Part shown: piece after piece, positions 1 to 11,900 of the stretch
Position numbering within the stretch: position 1 is the stretch's first letter
Layout: every line of letters begins with the position of its first letter
Source of the DNA: Anseranas semipalmata
Lineage: Eukaryota > Chordata > Aves > Anseriformes > Anseranatidae
DNA length: 64,000 nt
Assembly (NCBI GenBank): GCA_013399115.1
Contig: VXAA01001148.1
Coordinates: forward strand, 141,984-205,983
Direction of reading: 5' to 3'
Program-made: the position numbers and the translations under genes
The notes under the pieces: generated by a model
Told to the model about the DNA's origin: nothing
The model's database searches: none
The model's input: only the letters and a program-made list of their open reading frames with translations

Positions 1-3000
1 GGCCAGAGGAGGTTGCTCGGGGCTCAGTCCTGCTGGGTTTTGAATCATCTCCAAGGATGGAGACTCCACAGCCTCTCTGGGCAGCCTGTCCGCTGTTCAA
101 CTTGCCTCACAGTCTTACTTAAAAATAAAAGTAGTTTAAGTGGAGCTGCCTGTATTTCAGTTTGACAAGAGGAAAGGCAGTGGGCAGAAGGTAACCAGTT
201 TGATGGCTCTGGACGGGATGAATTCCTCCCATCGGGGCTACCAGCTTTGCACTGTGTCAAATGCAAACACTTCTTTCAAGTTTTTAAGTTCTTGGATAAA
301 AATGTAAGAACTTCTTTTGGTATGCTAGTTTGCATACTTTTCCATGTAGTTGCTTGTCTGTGTTTATCGCTTAGATTTTGGGGTATTAGTGAAGCTTGTC
401 TGCAACGCTCGCAGGGATTTTAAGACCCTTCACACTGAACCAGGCAGCGTTCTGCTTTGCAAAATAATGAAAGCGCTAATTACTGAGGAGATACCCCTGT
501 GAGGTACTTCCCATTGCTGTGTAACCAGCATGCAGAGGGAGCGCTGGACATCTTTGAAGAAGGACTGTGTGCTCTTTAAGGTGAGGATTTGGTACCCTGT
601 ACCCTAAATAACGCGTTAATGTCACGAGCAAGGGAAGGAGACCCCAGAACCTCTTGGCTTCATGTAGGGCTTTTTACCTGATGTTCCGCATATTGTCCTG
701 TGTAACACGGAATGCTGCTGGTTAGCATATTCAAGGTTAGCATATTCAAAAATAAAAACCAGAAGCAGAAGAGGATGTGCAGGCAGACATCCCGGGAGTC
801 CTTAGGCTGGGAACCTGCAGCTCCTGGTGCCGGTAAGGGCAGGGAGCCGGCTGCTGCCAAAGCAGCCCAGCAGCTGAGGCGGAGCAGGGACCTGCGTGTT
901 CCCAAACCCGCCCCCTAACAGCACTCCTGAAGGTTCCCTTTGAAGCTGGCAGCAGAGCGTACCCTGCTGAGGCACTGCGGTCTTGTTGTTTGCTCTGTGG
1001 TCGCCAAGAATTTTGTGTGGGGCATGGGTTATTCTGCCAAAAGCGAGCAAGCTATTGGCCTCGGTAGTTGATTTCAGCAAGCCTGGCATCTATTTACGAT
1101 ACTGAACCAGCACAGCGATCTGGGCAAATTAGCTTTGGGATCAGCTGCAGGAGCGAAGCTCTTAAGCTTCTCTTGTCCTGTTTGCTTGGCTCGGTGCTGG
1201 CAGGGGCACCCCATGGCTGCAGACTCATTAACTTTGAAGATACTTAACCTCTAGCTAGAGATCTGGTCAGTGACCTACCCAGATTAGCGTCTCCTCCAGC
1301 GAAAAGGCTTTATCATGGTAATCCTCTATAAAAGAGCGCTCCTTGCTGCAAGTTGGCCGTGCAATGCCCTGCAAGTGGTGGCTGCGGGCTTCTAGACGGA
1401 GCTCTGAGCCCAGTGCGCTGCGCACGTTGGGAGCGTCCATGCCAGGAGCGCTGCTCTGCTTGGATTACCTTCGGAACTGGCGCGTGCGACCGTGCTGATC
1501 TTTGCAGGGCCGATGCTAACACGAGCAAATCAGCGCTGTCAGCAGCCTTGCTGAACGCTTTGCTCTCTTGCTCTGGAACCAGCAGTGGGATCAGTGCAGG
1601 GAAAGTGCCACTTGCATGGGATCCGTGTTCTTACTGTCAGAAGCAAGTTCGCTTTGTAAGTATGCTGTAAGGGGGGATTTTTCTTGAAATGAGACTCTGC
1701 AAACTGTAACCCTGTGTTGGTTTCTCTTATCAATAGTTGTAACTAGATTTTCAGCTAGGAGCAAAGCTCAATATTTGATAAAATTCCAGGTTTGTGGGAT
1801 CTGTCAAATTCACATCTTGTATTGAGTGTGTTATCTGTCACTGATGTGTGGTAATAGACACTTTCCGGGGTGGTCCTCGGCAGAGTTTGGCTGGTTGGTT
1901 GTGTCTGCTTTGGGCTTTTGTTTGCAGCTCACGTGTGCGCTGTGGTTTCCAGGAGGGTCTGCAGGACTGGGCTTGGAACTGAGAAATCCTCTTTCTGCAG
2001 CCGCTGGGGCCCTTTCTCGTGTCCCGCCAGGCTGGCGTGAGCGGGGAGGAATTGCGTATCGGGACGGGGGGCACAAACCAGCTGGAAGCGGCCGCTTTGT
2101 AGCCGCGTAGCAAGTAATGCCGAAAAACGCTTGGACACCCCGCTGCAGGGGGCCCCCACCTCTATTCAAGGGCATGACTGTTGGAACAACACAAACAAAC
2201 TGAAAACAGCCACCAAAAGCACCCCGAGCAGAGGAAGTCAAGGAAGCTTTACTTCCGATTTACCCGTTGTGACCCTAATGCTGTGCTCTTCCCTTGGGGC
2301 TCCAGCGGTGACAGCCGGGCACTGAGGGGCTCGGGCGGCACGCCGTGCGGATGGTCGGCCTTCGCGGGGCTCCGGCGCAGAACGTCAGCTGCGTCCTCTC
2401 CGAGGGAGTTGATGGCAGATTTTCTTAGGTCTTAAACTGCTCCCAGGCCCCTTCCCCACGCTGACAGGGACACTTACCTTCCTCTGCTTTTTGTTTTTTT
2501 TGTGGGGTTTGTAGAGAAATGAGTATTTACAACGGAATGTCATTAAATCCCTTGCTACTCTATCCCACAAATAGTTGTAAATAAGGATGTCTCTGCACAC
2601 TTCCAGTGACACTTTCTCTTCGCAGTACTTTGCAAATCTAAGTGATCGTTGTCTGTCTTAATGAACTGTTTCCTCCTCCAATCAGCCCGGAGCTGCCCTC
2701 AGCCCACGCGATCAGCCAGCCTCTGCATGCTGCGCACGAGGGGATCGCTGCTTCGCGCGCCGCCTCCCCGCTTCCCGCTGCGCCCGCAGCCGGGCCCGGG
2801 ACGCTGCCGTGTGCTCGTGGCTCGTGGCTCGTGGCTCGTGGCTCGAGCTGGCTGTGCCGGGTGGAGGCAGCCAGCAGAGGAATGGCGAGAAGCCACTGGC
2901 AGGAAAGCTGCGTGCGCTTGCCAAATCAGCACTGCTTCAGGATGCTTGTAGCATCTGCAGGGCTGTATCACGAGAGGTAGGAATAACTCCCCTGATGGCC

Positions 3001-5769
3001 AGAAATTGAATTTATTCAAAAACAATTTTTTAATTGCTTTTTTCAGTGGCTTTTACGCAGAAGTGAGGTGACATAAGGTCTCGTCCTTACAGGTATCATA
3101 GTTTAAATTTCCATTCTCTGGCCTTCAGAGTGCTGATAAAGGTAATTCTCTTTCTATTTAGCTGAGTCGGAACCTGGACAGGAGCTCTCCGGCAGCCCCG
3201 AGCTTGTTAAGGCACGCCGTCATCTCCCGGGGCCGCTGCCTCTCTTGCCGTCGCGTGCCGATGCCCAGCCTGCGGCAGCGCTGGCAGCACCTTGCTTTGC
3301 AGAGCGGCGTGCTGTCGGTCACGCAGGAAGACCGAAGCCTGTTTCCAGCGCGTTCCTTGCTCAGTGGTCTCTTGTGGGACACAGGCTGGTGCTGGCCTGT
3401 CCTGCTTCCCTTGTAAGAGCCAGGTCCTTTTCGCTCGCTCCGCATCCGTGCAGTTCCTGCACTGTGTTTCTGCGTCCCCCTGGGGGACGTCTGCTCGGCG
3501 CGGCCGTGGCGGTGACTCGCAGGAGCTCGTGGGCTGTCGCGCGCTTTTCACCCCGGGGCTGATGTGTGGCGCCGAGCTCTGGGGCTCAGTTGTATGAGAG
3601 AAAAAGCCCAAGCCAAAACGCCTTCTTTCATCTTATTTTTTTCTCAATCTCTTTGTTTTATTATTATTAGAATTTTTACAAGCTCTCTGTGAATCTCTGT
3701 TCAACCTTGCCGTGAATTCTCTGTGCCTAGCTGGTACTGCAGACTTCTAGAAGAGGTGGTGCTTATTTTTTTTATGTATTTATTTTTAATATACCAGCAT
3801 TGTATTTTTTAATTATTTCTTCTATTCTGTTACTTCTGTGTGTTAACATTGTTTTTGCTTTTATTAACTGCAGTTTTTGCAGTTTTGCACTGAATTAGGG
3901 GTCTTTTTTGGGGGTATCTTCCGCTGCACATTGTCAGTGTCCTTTCCTGAGCTGCAGTCGTGCAAGTGGCATTGTTAGCCTAAGCAAAGGTACAAGTACT
4001 AAAAGCATAAAGAGGTTTGTCGGCAAGAGAGTGAAGAATATTGCATTAGGGGATGAGAGGAGGAGTTTGAGTAATTTTTTTTACATTTCTATCAGAGGAA
4101 ACTGGAAATTGCTTTGGAAGTTTGATGGTGTTGATCTAAGAGCTGATAAATCCAGGTCTCCTTACAATGAGAAGTGATCTGAAGAATCATGAGTCTGGGA
4201 ATTTGTTTTGAGCCTTCCCACTGCATTTGCCTGAGTACTTCAGGACTTGCAGTCGTACAGAAGAAACAAAACCACAAGATCTGGAGATGTTTCGGACGAC
4301 GGCTGAAACAACCCTGCTTTCTCCAGTAGCGGCCGAGGCGGTTACCAGAGAGCGGCCAGCACTGGCACGAGTCAAGTGCCAAACACTTTTCCTGCTAATT
4401 TTAACTGTGAATCAAACCTTGCAGGTGCTAGCTCATGTCTGGTGAGCTTTCGTATGCTGTAAATATTGATAAATCTCTGGGGTACACGGAGAATTTCTCC
4501 CGTCCTGGCCATTACCGGTCACTGTCTCTGCTTCGTTTCTCTGTTGAAGCGACTTGAAGTTGAAGCGCTAGAACAGCCACCAGCGGAGATGTGTGCCCGG
4601 TGCCCTGCGTACCTCAACCACCCCCAGAGCTTTGGGCTTAGCCCCGAGTTCCCCGCCGGTGCTGCGCTGGCAGAAGCGCGTGGCTGGGCGACGCGGAGGG
4701 GTCCAGAAGGGCCCCAGCACTGGAGGGGAGGAGGAGGAGGGTGGCGCCTCCTTGCTTGGGTTTCCTGAATGTCTCCCAGCTTCATAAGGACATCACAAAA
4801 AGCTGATTGCATATCCTCAATATCCCAGTCTTACTGGAACAATTTTATCTTATGTAGCCTAATTTCTTCTTGCTTCCCGTGTGTCTCCGCGGGGGGCATC
4901 TGGGGGCTGTGGCAGGGTGCCTGCCTGCGCTTCGGTGGCAGAACGCCTGGCACGCGACACATGAGGCTGGCGGCCTCGGCGCGGCTGTTCTCAGCACGGG
5001 CCAGCAAAGAAGGATGAATGTTTTCCTTGGTCGGGGGGAAACCGCCAGGCTTCGGTGTGTTGGTGTGCTGAGAGACCTGCCTGTGTGAACCGGGGGGGAT
5101 TAGACTCAAGTGTGAAATAAAGATGTACAAATAAAGGCCATCGGTATTCAGGGGGAGGTTATTCCCTTAAATGATCTGGAGTTTGTCCTCCTAGTGAAAC
5201 AGAGAGCAAAACCTTCCTGCGGGTGCCATGTGTCTGTGATACTAACTGTGCTGTAAACACAGACAAACACAGAGCATAAACCCCGATGGCTGTGCAGGAG
5301 AGAAGGGGCTTTGACTTCCCCTCCTCCCCGGTGCGACCCGATGAGCAAGTTGTGCTCAGCATTTCTGCGTCGATAGGTGTGACAGCTTCGGTCAGCTGTG
5401 CTAGGTCAGCTTCGCGGGGTTGTTCCTCTTGTTTTGGGGAAAAATCTCCCTAAAGATGAGTGTGAGCTGCTGCTGTGAATTGTCCAACACTTGACAATAG
5501 GGCAGCACTGTGATGTTCAGGTTCTCCCTTCTTGATCTTACTGATCATCTTGACCTGATGTGCATCAAGGTGCGGAAATTCCCATTATTCTGTATCTTAT
5601 ATTTAAGTATTTGCATCAAAGCAGTAGAAAATGAAATGATCATGAATTCTGGTTTGGCCAACAGTTCATGTCGTCTGCTGGCCTTTGAATGTCATATCAT
5701 GCGGTAATAAATTCTAAACTTTTTGGTTTATAGTATTTTTGACTGTGCCATTTTCTTCTCTAATTTCAG
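1..5769 (+). other. Partial MAP4 intron upstream of first visible exon
   Basis: No exon with good splice ends and MAP4-like coding was recognised here. It contains GC-rich pockets (about 2680-2900, 3170-3560, 4570-4770), a 7-nt tandem repeat at 2811-2845 and a duplicated 15-mer at 720-748. Open frames in the GC-rich parts overlap on both strands and show no protein-like features. Confidence 0.7.
2811..2845 (+). repeat. Short tandem repeat, 7-nt unit GCTCGTG
   Basis: Four to five copies of GCTCGTG in a row, ending in GCTCGAG, inside a GC-rich pocket. A probable polymorphic minisatellite. No function is implied. Confidence 0.85.
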
Positions 5770-5901
5770 TGTTCCCAGGAGAAATCATGGATGAGAAGCT
5801 ATCCTATAAAGAATTTCTCGACCGCAATGACACCTGGACAGTGGATGACAGAGACCTGTGCTTTGAATCGCAGCCAGTGTTCAAACCCATGGAGATGGCA
5901 G
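5770..5901 (+). CDS. MAP4: MAP4 exon, N-terminal projection domain
   Basis: Forty-four codons, phase 1 at both ends. The acceptor is a TTTCAG after a T-rich tract and the donor is GCAG followed by GTATGC. The peptide [15 protein letters not shown], followed by an acidic stretch with [10 protein letters not shown], aligns by eye with the mammalian MAP4 segment containing FLEEKMAYQEY and NFCFQPEQVV. The exon must follow at least one upstream coding exon because it enters in phase 1; no such exon was recognised in 1-5769. The internal Met is not taken as a start. Confidence 0.88.
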
Positions 5902-8900
5902 GTATGCCTGTGTTACTCTTACACTTGTAGCATCAGCTACTTTATCAGTTCTGTGCTGTCGCAGAGCCCTAGCATCCATCCCTGAGGGTGGCTTTACCCT
6001 CATGCCTTGTACCCGCACCTGTGTTCTTTAGGCTGTGTTGCTCTGGTTTCCTAAAAGACGGAACATGACTCCAGAGTTAACTTGGTGTTAGCTTGGAGCT
6101 GACTTCACATCAAGCCCCTGGCTTGCCCTACAACGTCGTTCTGCAGGGTGAAAACGGAGCTGCTAGCCGGTGTGCTGGCACACAGGGTGTGGGTGAGCAG
6201 GTTTCCCCGACTGCATGGCGACTGTGGTTTTTGGCTGACTCCCAGGGGTTAATCACTCTCCAGTACCGTTGCTTTCAGCGCAAGCCTGACCAGAGTTGTC
6301 CCCAGCCGACAGCCAGTCTTCCCCTGGCTCCCCAGGCCGCTCGCTCCCGCTGTCAGGTGGCCGGCTGCGGCGCGGGGCGGCCCGTCGCAGAAGGCAGCCT
6401 GTGCAGCCACCGCCTCTCTTGAAAATCGGATGAACCTTGCATACCTCGCACCTGCAGAGATACCTTTCACCCAACTTTCTCGTTTTTGATAAAAATTTGT
6501 GGGCAATGACTTGCTATTTTATGGGATATGAGAGATGTATGTGCTGCCCAGATTGTAACAGGCAATCAACTTGGGAAAGATACCAGCTGAAACAGGATGA
6601 AACCTGATTTTTTTTTTATGTTTTTGAGCACTGTAGACCTGCTTACTAAATTATTTTCTTGCTGTCTGAATCTTGTATTTACTAAGAGATTCTGTGAGGA
6701 AATTATGTGTTGTTACAATGGTGAGAAATGATTCATGGAACAGCTGGAACAAAAGAACCACGAGTTTCTGAAACACAGCCCCCCCATTGCTTTGTTAGGT
6801 GGAAGAATGGGATGTTGATGTAGTTACACTCAATAGCCAGATGATAAAGTAGTTGATTAGGGCAATTCAGATACCTAGCCCATCACCCCTGTATTCTCTT
6901 GGCCTAAATGAAGCAAGTCTGTGGGTTATCTATTGTAGGAAATCACGTTTCCTCAGGTTTCATGTCCTTAGAGTATCTCGTGCACCTGTACGTGCACAAG
7001 TTACCAGGCACACTGCAGTATGAAAGCATTCCTCAGTGCTGCTCCTCCTGGTACTGGGTCAGCTCAGAGACGGATAGATTCCTAGAGCTGAGCGGTGGTA
7101 GGATAGACAAGCTTTAAGAATGTCGGCAGAAGGGGAAAAAGTGAACAGCAGACTTGTAAAAGTGCATATTTTTATTCACGCTCTTTGGAGAATGAAAGAG
7201 GAAATAATTTCCCTCTGAAGGCAGCACTTCTCTGGCCAGCTGTGTAACAGGTCTGCCGACCAGCACTGCTGTAATTCCTCGTTCCTTGGTGAGAGACGTG
7301 GTGAATGCCGGCTCAGGTCAGCTTCTGAAATACTCCGCTGTTTCTGTGCAGTTAAAAAGCGTGTGTTTGAGTCTGCCCTGCTGGTCTTTGTTACAAACAC
7401 CGAGTTAGGGTCTGATGGTGGGGCTCAACCCTGTGAAAGTAACACTTATGAGCAAAATCTTACATATATATATATATATGTATATATATTTCACACTACT
7501 TGTAATAAAAGGACTTGTTTAAAAATGTTGTTACAGTGTAGAATGAATAAAATTCAAACACCACTTAATTGCTGTGAGCCTTAGAAGTGCTGTCGGGCTC
7601 TTAATCAGGAGCGCAACGTGACTCGTTACCAAACTACAGGTAAATCGCTAAGCATGAAGAGCTGCTCTCTGCATGACCTGAACTTACATGCCTTTGTCAG
7701 TCCACCGTCACCGGCGGACTTGAGCTACGTCTCTGTGGGCAGCGAAGGCTGTGAGCGGCTGTGGAAGTGGGCTGAAAGGAAACGTTCCTAGGCGTGGTGT
7801 CCATCTTACCTCCAGCTGCCTGGAAAAAACCTTCTCAGGTTCTTGACATTTGGCTTCATAATATTATAAAAAAAGTGGCAAGTGTGGGGCAAGTAGAGAA
7901 TTATTTCAGAGCTCGTTTAGCGCAAGAACTGACAGTTCACTGGGTTGGCCGTGTCCCACCTGTGCCGTTCGTCCTGGCCCCCAGTCGCGGTGCGGTGTGG
8001 GGGCACTGCCCTGCTGCCCCCAGGAGGGCCTCGCTCGCCGGGCTCGGGCAGGGGCTGGGGCCCAAGGGCCTGGGAGGCCTGGAAGGGACGAGAAGCCCCA
8101 GCGCAGCCCCCGGCCCCGCTTCTCTCCTGTCCCCGCTGCAGCAGAGCCGAGCCCGGGCAGCCCGTTTGTGCCGCATTCCACAGCTGCTGGCAGTGAAGGA
8201 AGGACCTCGGCAGCTCCTTGAGCTTCTCAGTCAGTTTCGGTCGTGATGCTTTTTCGGTTTTGCTGAATTGGAAAAAGGCAGTTATTTAGTCTTGGTAATA
8301 CTGTTGTAAACAGCTTGAAATTAGCATTTTCTAAAATTTACTCTGAAGCAAGACATTGTCTCGGAATCTCAAATAGTCTGATAGATTTATAAAAGAATTC
8401 ACGATGCTCACCCAATTCTGACATTTTAGAGCACAATGAACACTTGTGGTTTTGCTGTCATCCCCTGAAATAGCAAGTCGACAAGAAAACAGAGAGAGAG
8501 AGAGAGAAGAAGAGCCTTCAGCTGAATCCTTTTAATTGTGCTTAACCTGAAGAAATCTGTGCAATGTCTGAGCCTCGGCGTGTGACAGCCACTTCAGGAA
8601 CGTGGGGTTCCTGGGAAGTGTCGCGCTGGGCAAGCCATGGGAAAAGTCCCTGTGCAGGAGTCAAAGCCTCTTGTCGCACCGCTGCGCCCCTCTGGGGACG
8701 GGCAGAACGTCCGTCTGGCGCAGGCCAGCAAGATGTGTTAGAAATCCTTGATTGTAAAACACGTTGGGGGGTTGTAAACCGCAGGATTATTTGTCTGGGG
8801 GGGGAATGCCATGTTTCCTTCCCTGTGCGGTGGCTGCAGCTTGCCTGTCCTAAGGTCCAGTGACTGACTCGCGGGAGGGTCGTCTCTTCTTTCTCTTGTC

Positions 8901-11900
8901 ACGAGGCCGTCTGTCTGCTCTCTGAGCAATGGATTTCAGTTAATAATCCATCCAAAACACAGCAGGAGATGGGTTCTTCATACAACTGTTATAATCTAAA
9001 TTTTAGGCAACTTTCCCTGCTATGCAGTCTGTGCAACCATGTTTTACTGGGGGGCATAAAATGTAATTAGGAAGGTGTTTGCCCCGATAACGAATCTTGA
9101 AAGCAGCTCTCCCTTGGAAGTCCTTCGTTCTGCCATGGCATCCGCTGCAGTGGTGGAGTTGGATGCATCTCATTGCTGTTTTTAAATAATCTTATGCCTC
9201 ATCGTATCTTCTACTGCGTGGTAATGCTGGCCTCGTTCTTGTGTCCCCTCAGACCCCTTCAGCATGCACCGAGGGGAGAACCTGCCTGACTTGGCCTTTC
9301 CTACTGACATGAAGAATGTGCAGCTGTTCACGGACCACGTTGACGCTTCCAGAGACATCCACGGTGAGTTCCCCCTCGGTGTTTGTCCCTGATGGTCTTT
9401 TTTGGTGTTTTCTCCATTAAAGCTGATAAGTGCACAGACTATACAATGTCTTCACATGATTATTTTTTGTGCCTAAAAGACATTCTGGTAGCTGCTTCCA
9501 GGAAGGTTTTTTGTGGTGGTTTTTGTTTGTTTGTTTGTTTGTTTTTGAGTATATTTAGGCAGAAGGAGATAGGACATCTAGACAAGTTGAGTTGGGGCTG
9601 GAGTTATGAATAGCTCTTGTCTTCGTGGCTAAAAACCAAAGTTGCATGAACTTTTTCCACAAAATGGTCTTCAGTGTTTGGGCTATTGCAGCTTAAGTGG
9701 TTATTAACAAGAATTCAGAAGAGCAGAAGCAGAAAGCAAAAGGCAAATAATTTGTATGTATTTACTGTCTTATACCTTGTTGGAAAAAATTATATGTATA
9801 ATTCACAGTGCAACTTGTAAAGGGGAACTAATTGAGAGAGTTGCTTACAAACTTTATCTTAACTGCTTGCGAGCAGAACAGAATAGTTTATTTTCCAAGT
9901 GTTGTGTAGACTTCAAATTGTGGAGGGGAGCTGTTAGCACTGTGACTGACAAATGGCCTTTTATTTCGTTAGCACCGCATGGATCTATGATGGTACCTGA
10001 ACAACCTTTCTTGGGACCCCCATACTGTCCTGCAGAGGTTCTCGACCCATCGGCCTTTATTGGCCTGGATTCAGCTGCAGAATTTCTGCAAGACAATACA
10101 GGTAAGAAACAGATGTTTTGCTATTGCTGTCTGTCTTGCTGTAGTTGGGTTTGAAGGATATGCAGCTGGAAAATCTTGATATATTAGTCCTAAAGAACCT
10201 TGGTGGGGGAGGTAATACATAAAATGAGTCAAGATTAGAAAGTATCCCATTGGAAACAACAGTTCCTAGTTCAATGGGAGCATTCTAAAGATGCTAGGAG
10301 ATGAATGTGCCATTGAGCAAAGAACGTGCTCTGTCAGGTCCTGGGGTCAGCGCTGGTTATAACTCTTCTCTGATGCAAGCTTTGACTGGTAATAATCACA
10401 GAAGAACATGATGTTATGATAGCATTCTTAAAGTGAACTGATAAGTTACCTGAGAATGAAGTCAAAAAAGCAGCAGGGTCGATACACTGAGCAAAGAACT
10501 TACAAAATGAGGCAGTGTTAGTGTTAGGGACAGGACTAAATGTGTTTTTCCCTAGTGCCTGAAGAACACTGGATGGGAGCTCCGCATGATGTGAAGGGAC
10601 CAGATGCCTCTTTCTTTGTTGAGCCATCAGGTAAAAATAGTTTTGACTTGATCTGCAGGAACTGTCTAGTTCCTCTAGTTCCTAGAGTTTCTGAGCAGCC
10701 TTTTCAAGAAACAAAAAGCAGTATTGGAGTGAAGTGGGACCTGACCAAGAAAAACAGTTTTTCTGGTTCTCAAATCTACTTAGAATAAAAATGTGTGTTT
10801 AGATGTTACCTAACACACACTTTCAAGTCTAGTGTTGTAAGGGATGGGGGGGAACCCTGCATTTATGTAGACTGTTTACTTCTAATTTAGGGTAACAAAT
10901 TTAACATACGCAGTTCCAAGCCCAACTCTTAGTATATACCAGTGGTGTCCCTTTTGGGGTGTATCACAGAGCTGGCCTTTAACCCACTGGAAGCATGCCC
11001 TTTCATGGGCTGTGGGGAATTAAAGTTGCAGATGTAGATGTGTGCAAAAAAAACTTGGTAGCAGCAAGCTTTGTGGATTCCAGACTGCATCTCCATTCTG
11101 TGCTTCTCTTAGACTAATGAAGGTACTGTGAATTCCAGGTGGGGTGTGTGTTCAAGCATTACTTGACACTAAAATAATAAATAGGATAAATAAAATATAC
11201 TCTGGAAAAGCAAGTCTGGAAAACTGGAACTTTACTACTGTCAAGGGCCCTAGTCTTCGTACACACTAGAGTCAAATCTGCTGACTTGAGTGGTGTGTCA
11301 GAGTTTACCCCTTCTAAGGGTCAGTGCAGCTTAGGGAACCAACAAACATAATTGTGGCTCATGCATAATCAACAGAATTTTAAATTGAATTCTAATTGCA
11401 AACCTGTATATGCTCTGTCCAATTTAGACTATGGTTAGAGTTAAATCTTTGAAACTCCGCTGAGGACACATTTACATTGCAGTTGCATGTATATTATGGT
11501 ATTTGACCTGCAATCGGATCTTTATAGCTGATTTTGGTGCATGAGCCAAGAGAAGAGCAGTTCAACACTGATCGGGGGTAGAAAGTGTTTCTGGAGCTCG
11601 TGGCTCCACCTAGGTTTCAGGGTGGAACGGGGATACTTTACAGCCGAACATTCCTCAGTTTTGTTACAACAATTGCCTCCCTAAGGATACAAGTGTTTTC
11701 TTAGGTACTGCACAAGTCGTTTTTCTGCAAATGGACCTGTAAACAGATCCTGGTTTTGTCCTACCCGACTGAGATGCTGAAGCGGGGGAGCTTACTCATC
11801 AGGGCTGCTGCTGCAGTCAGCAGGAGCAGGCAGCACCTTGAGAGGGTGATTCACATCCTGGCAGGTCCAGAAGATAAAGCCATTTGCTAACGTCTTTCTG

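Larger units (their letters stand above)
5902..9252 (+). other. MAP4 intron
   Basis: No coding signal. It holds an alternating TA/TG tract at 7461-7490, an AG tract at 8491-8513 and GC-rich stretches at about 6280-6420 and 7960-8180. The frames there are short and overlap on both strands. Confidence 0.75.

Noticed and set aside
5100..5140. AATAAA motifs as a possible intronic polyadenylation site
   Set aside because: Two AATAAA hexamers occur, but without a clear GT-rich downstream element or an upstream terminal exon; such hexamers are common in AT-rich intron.
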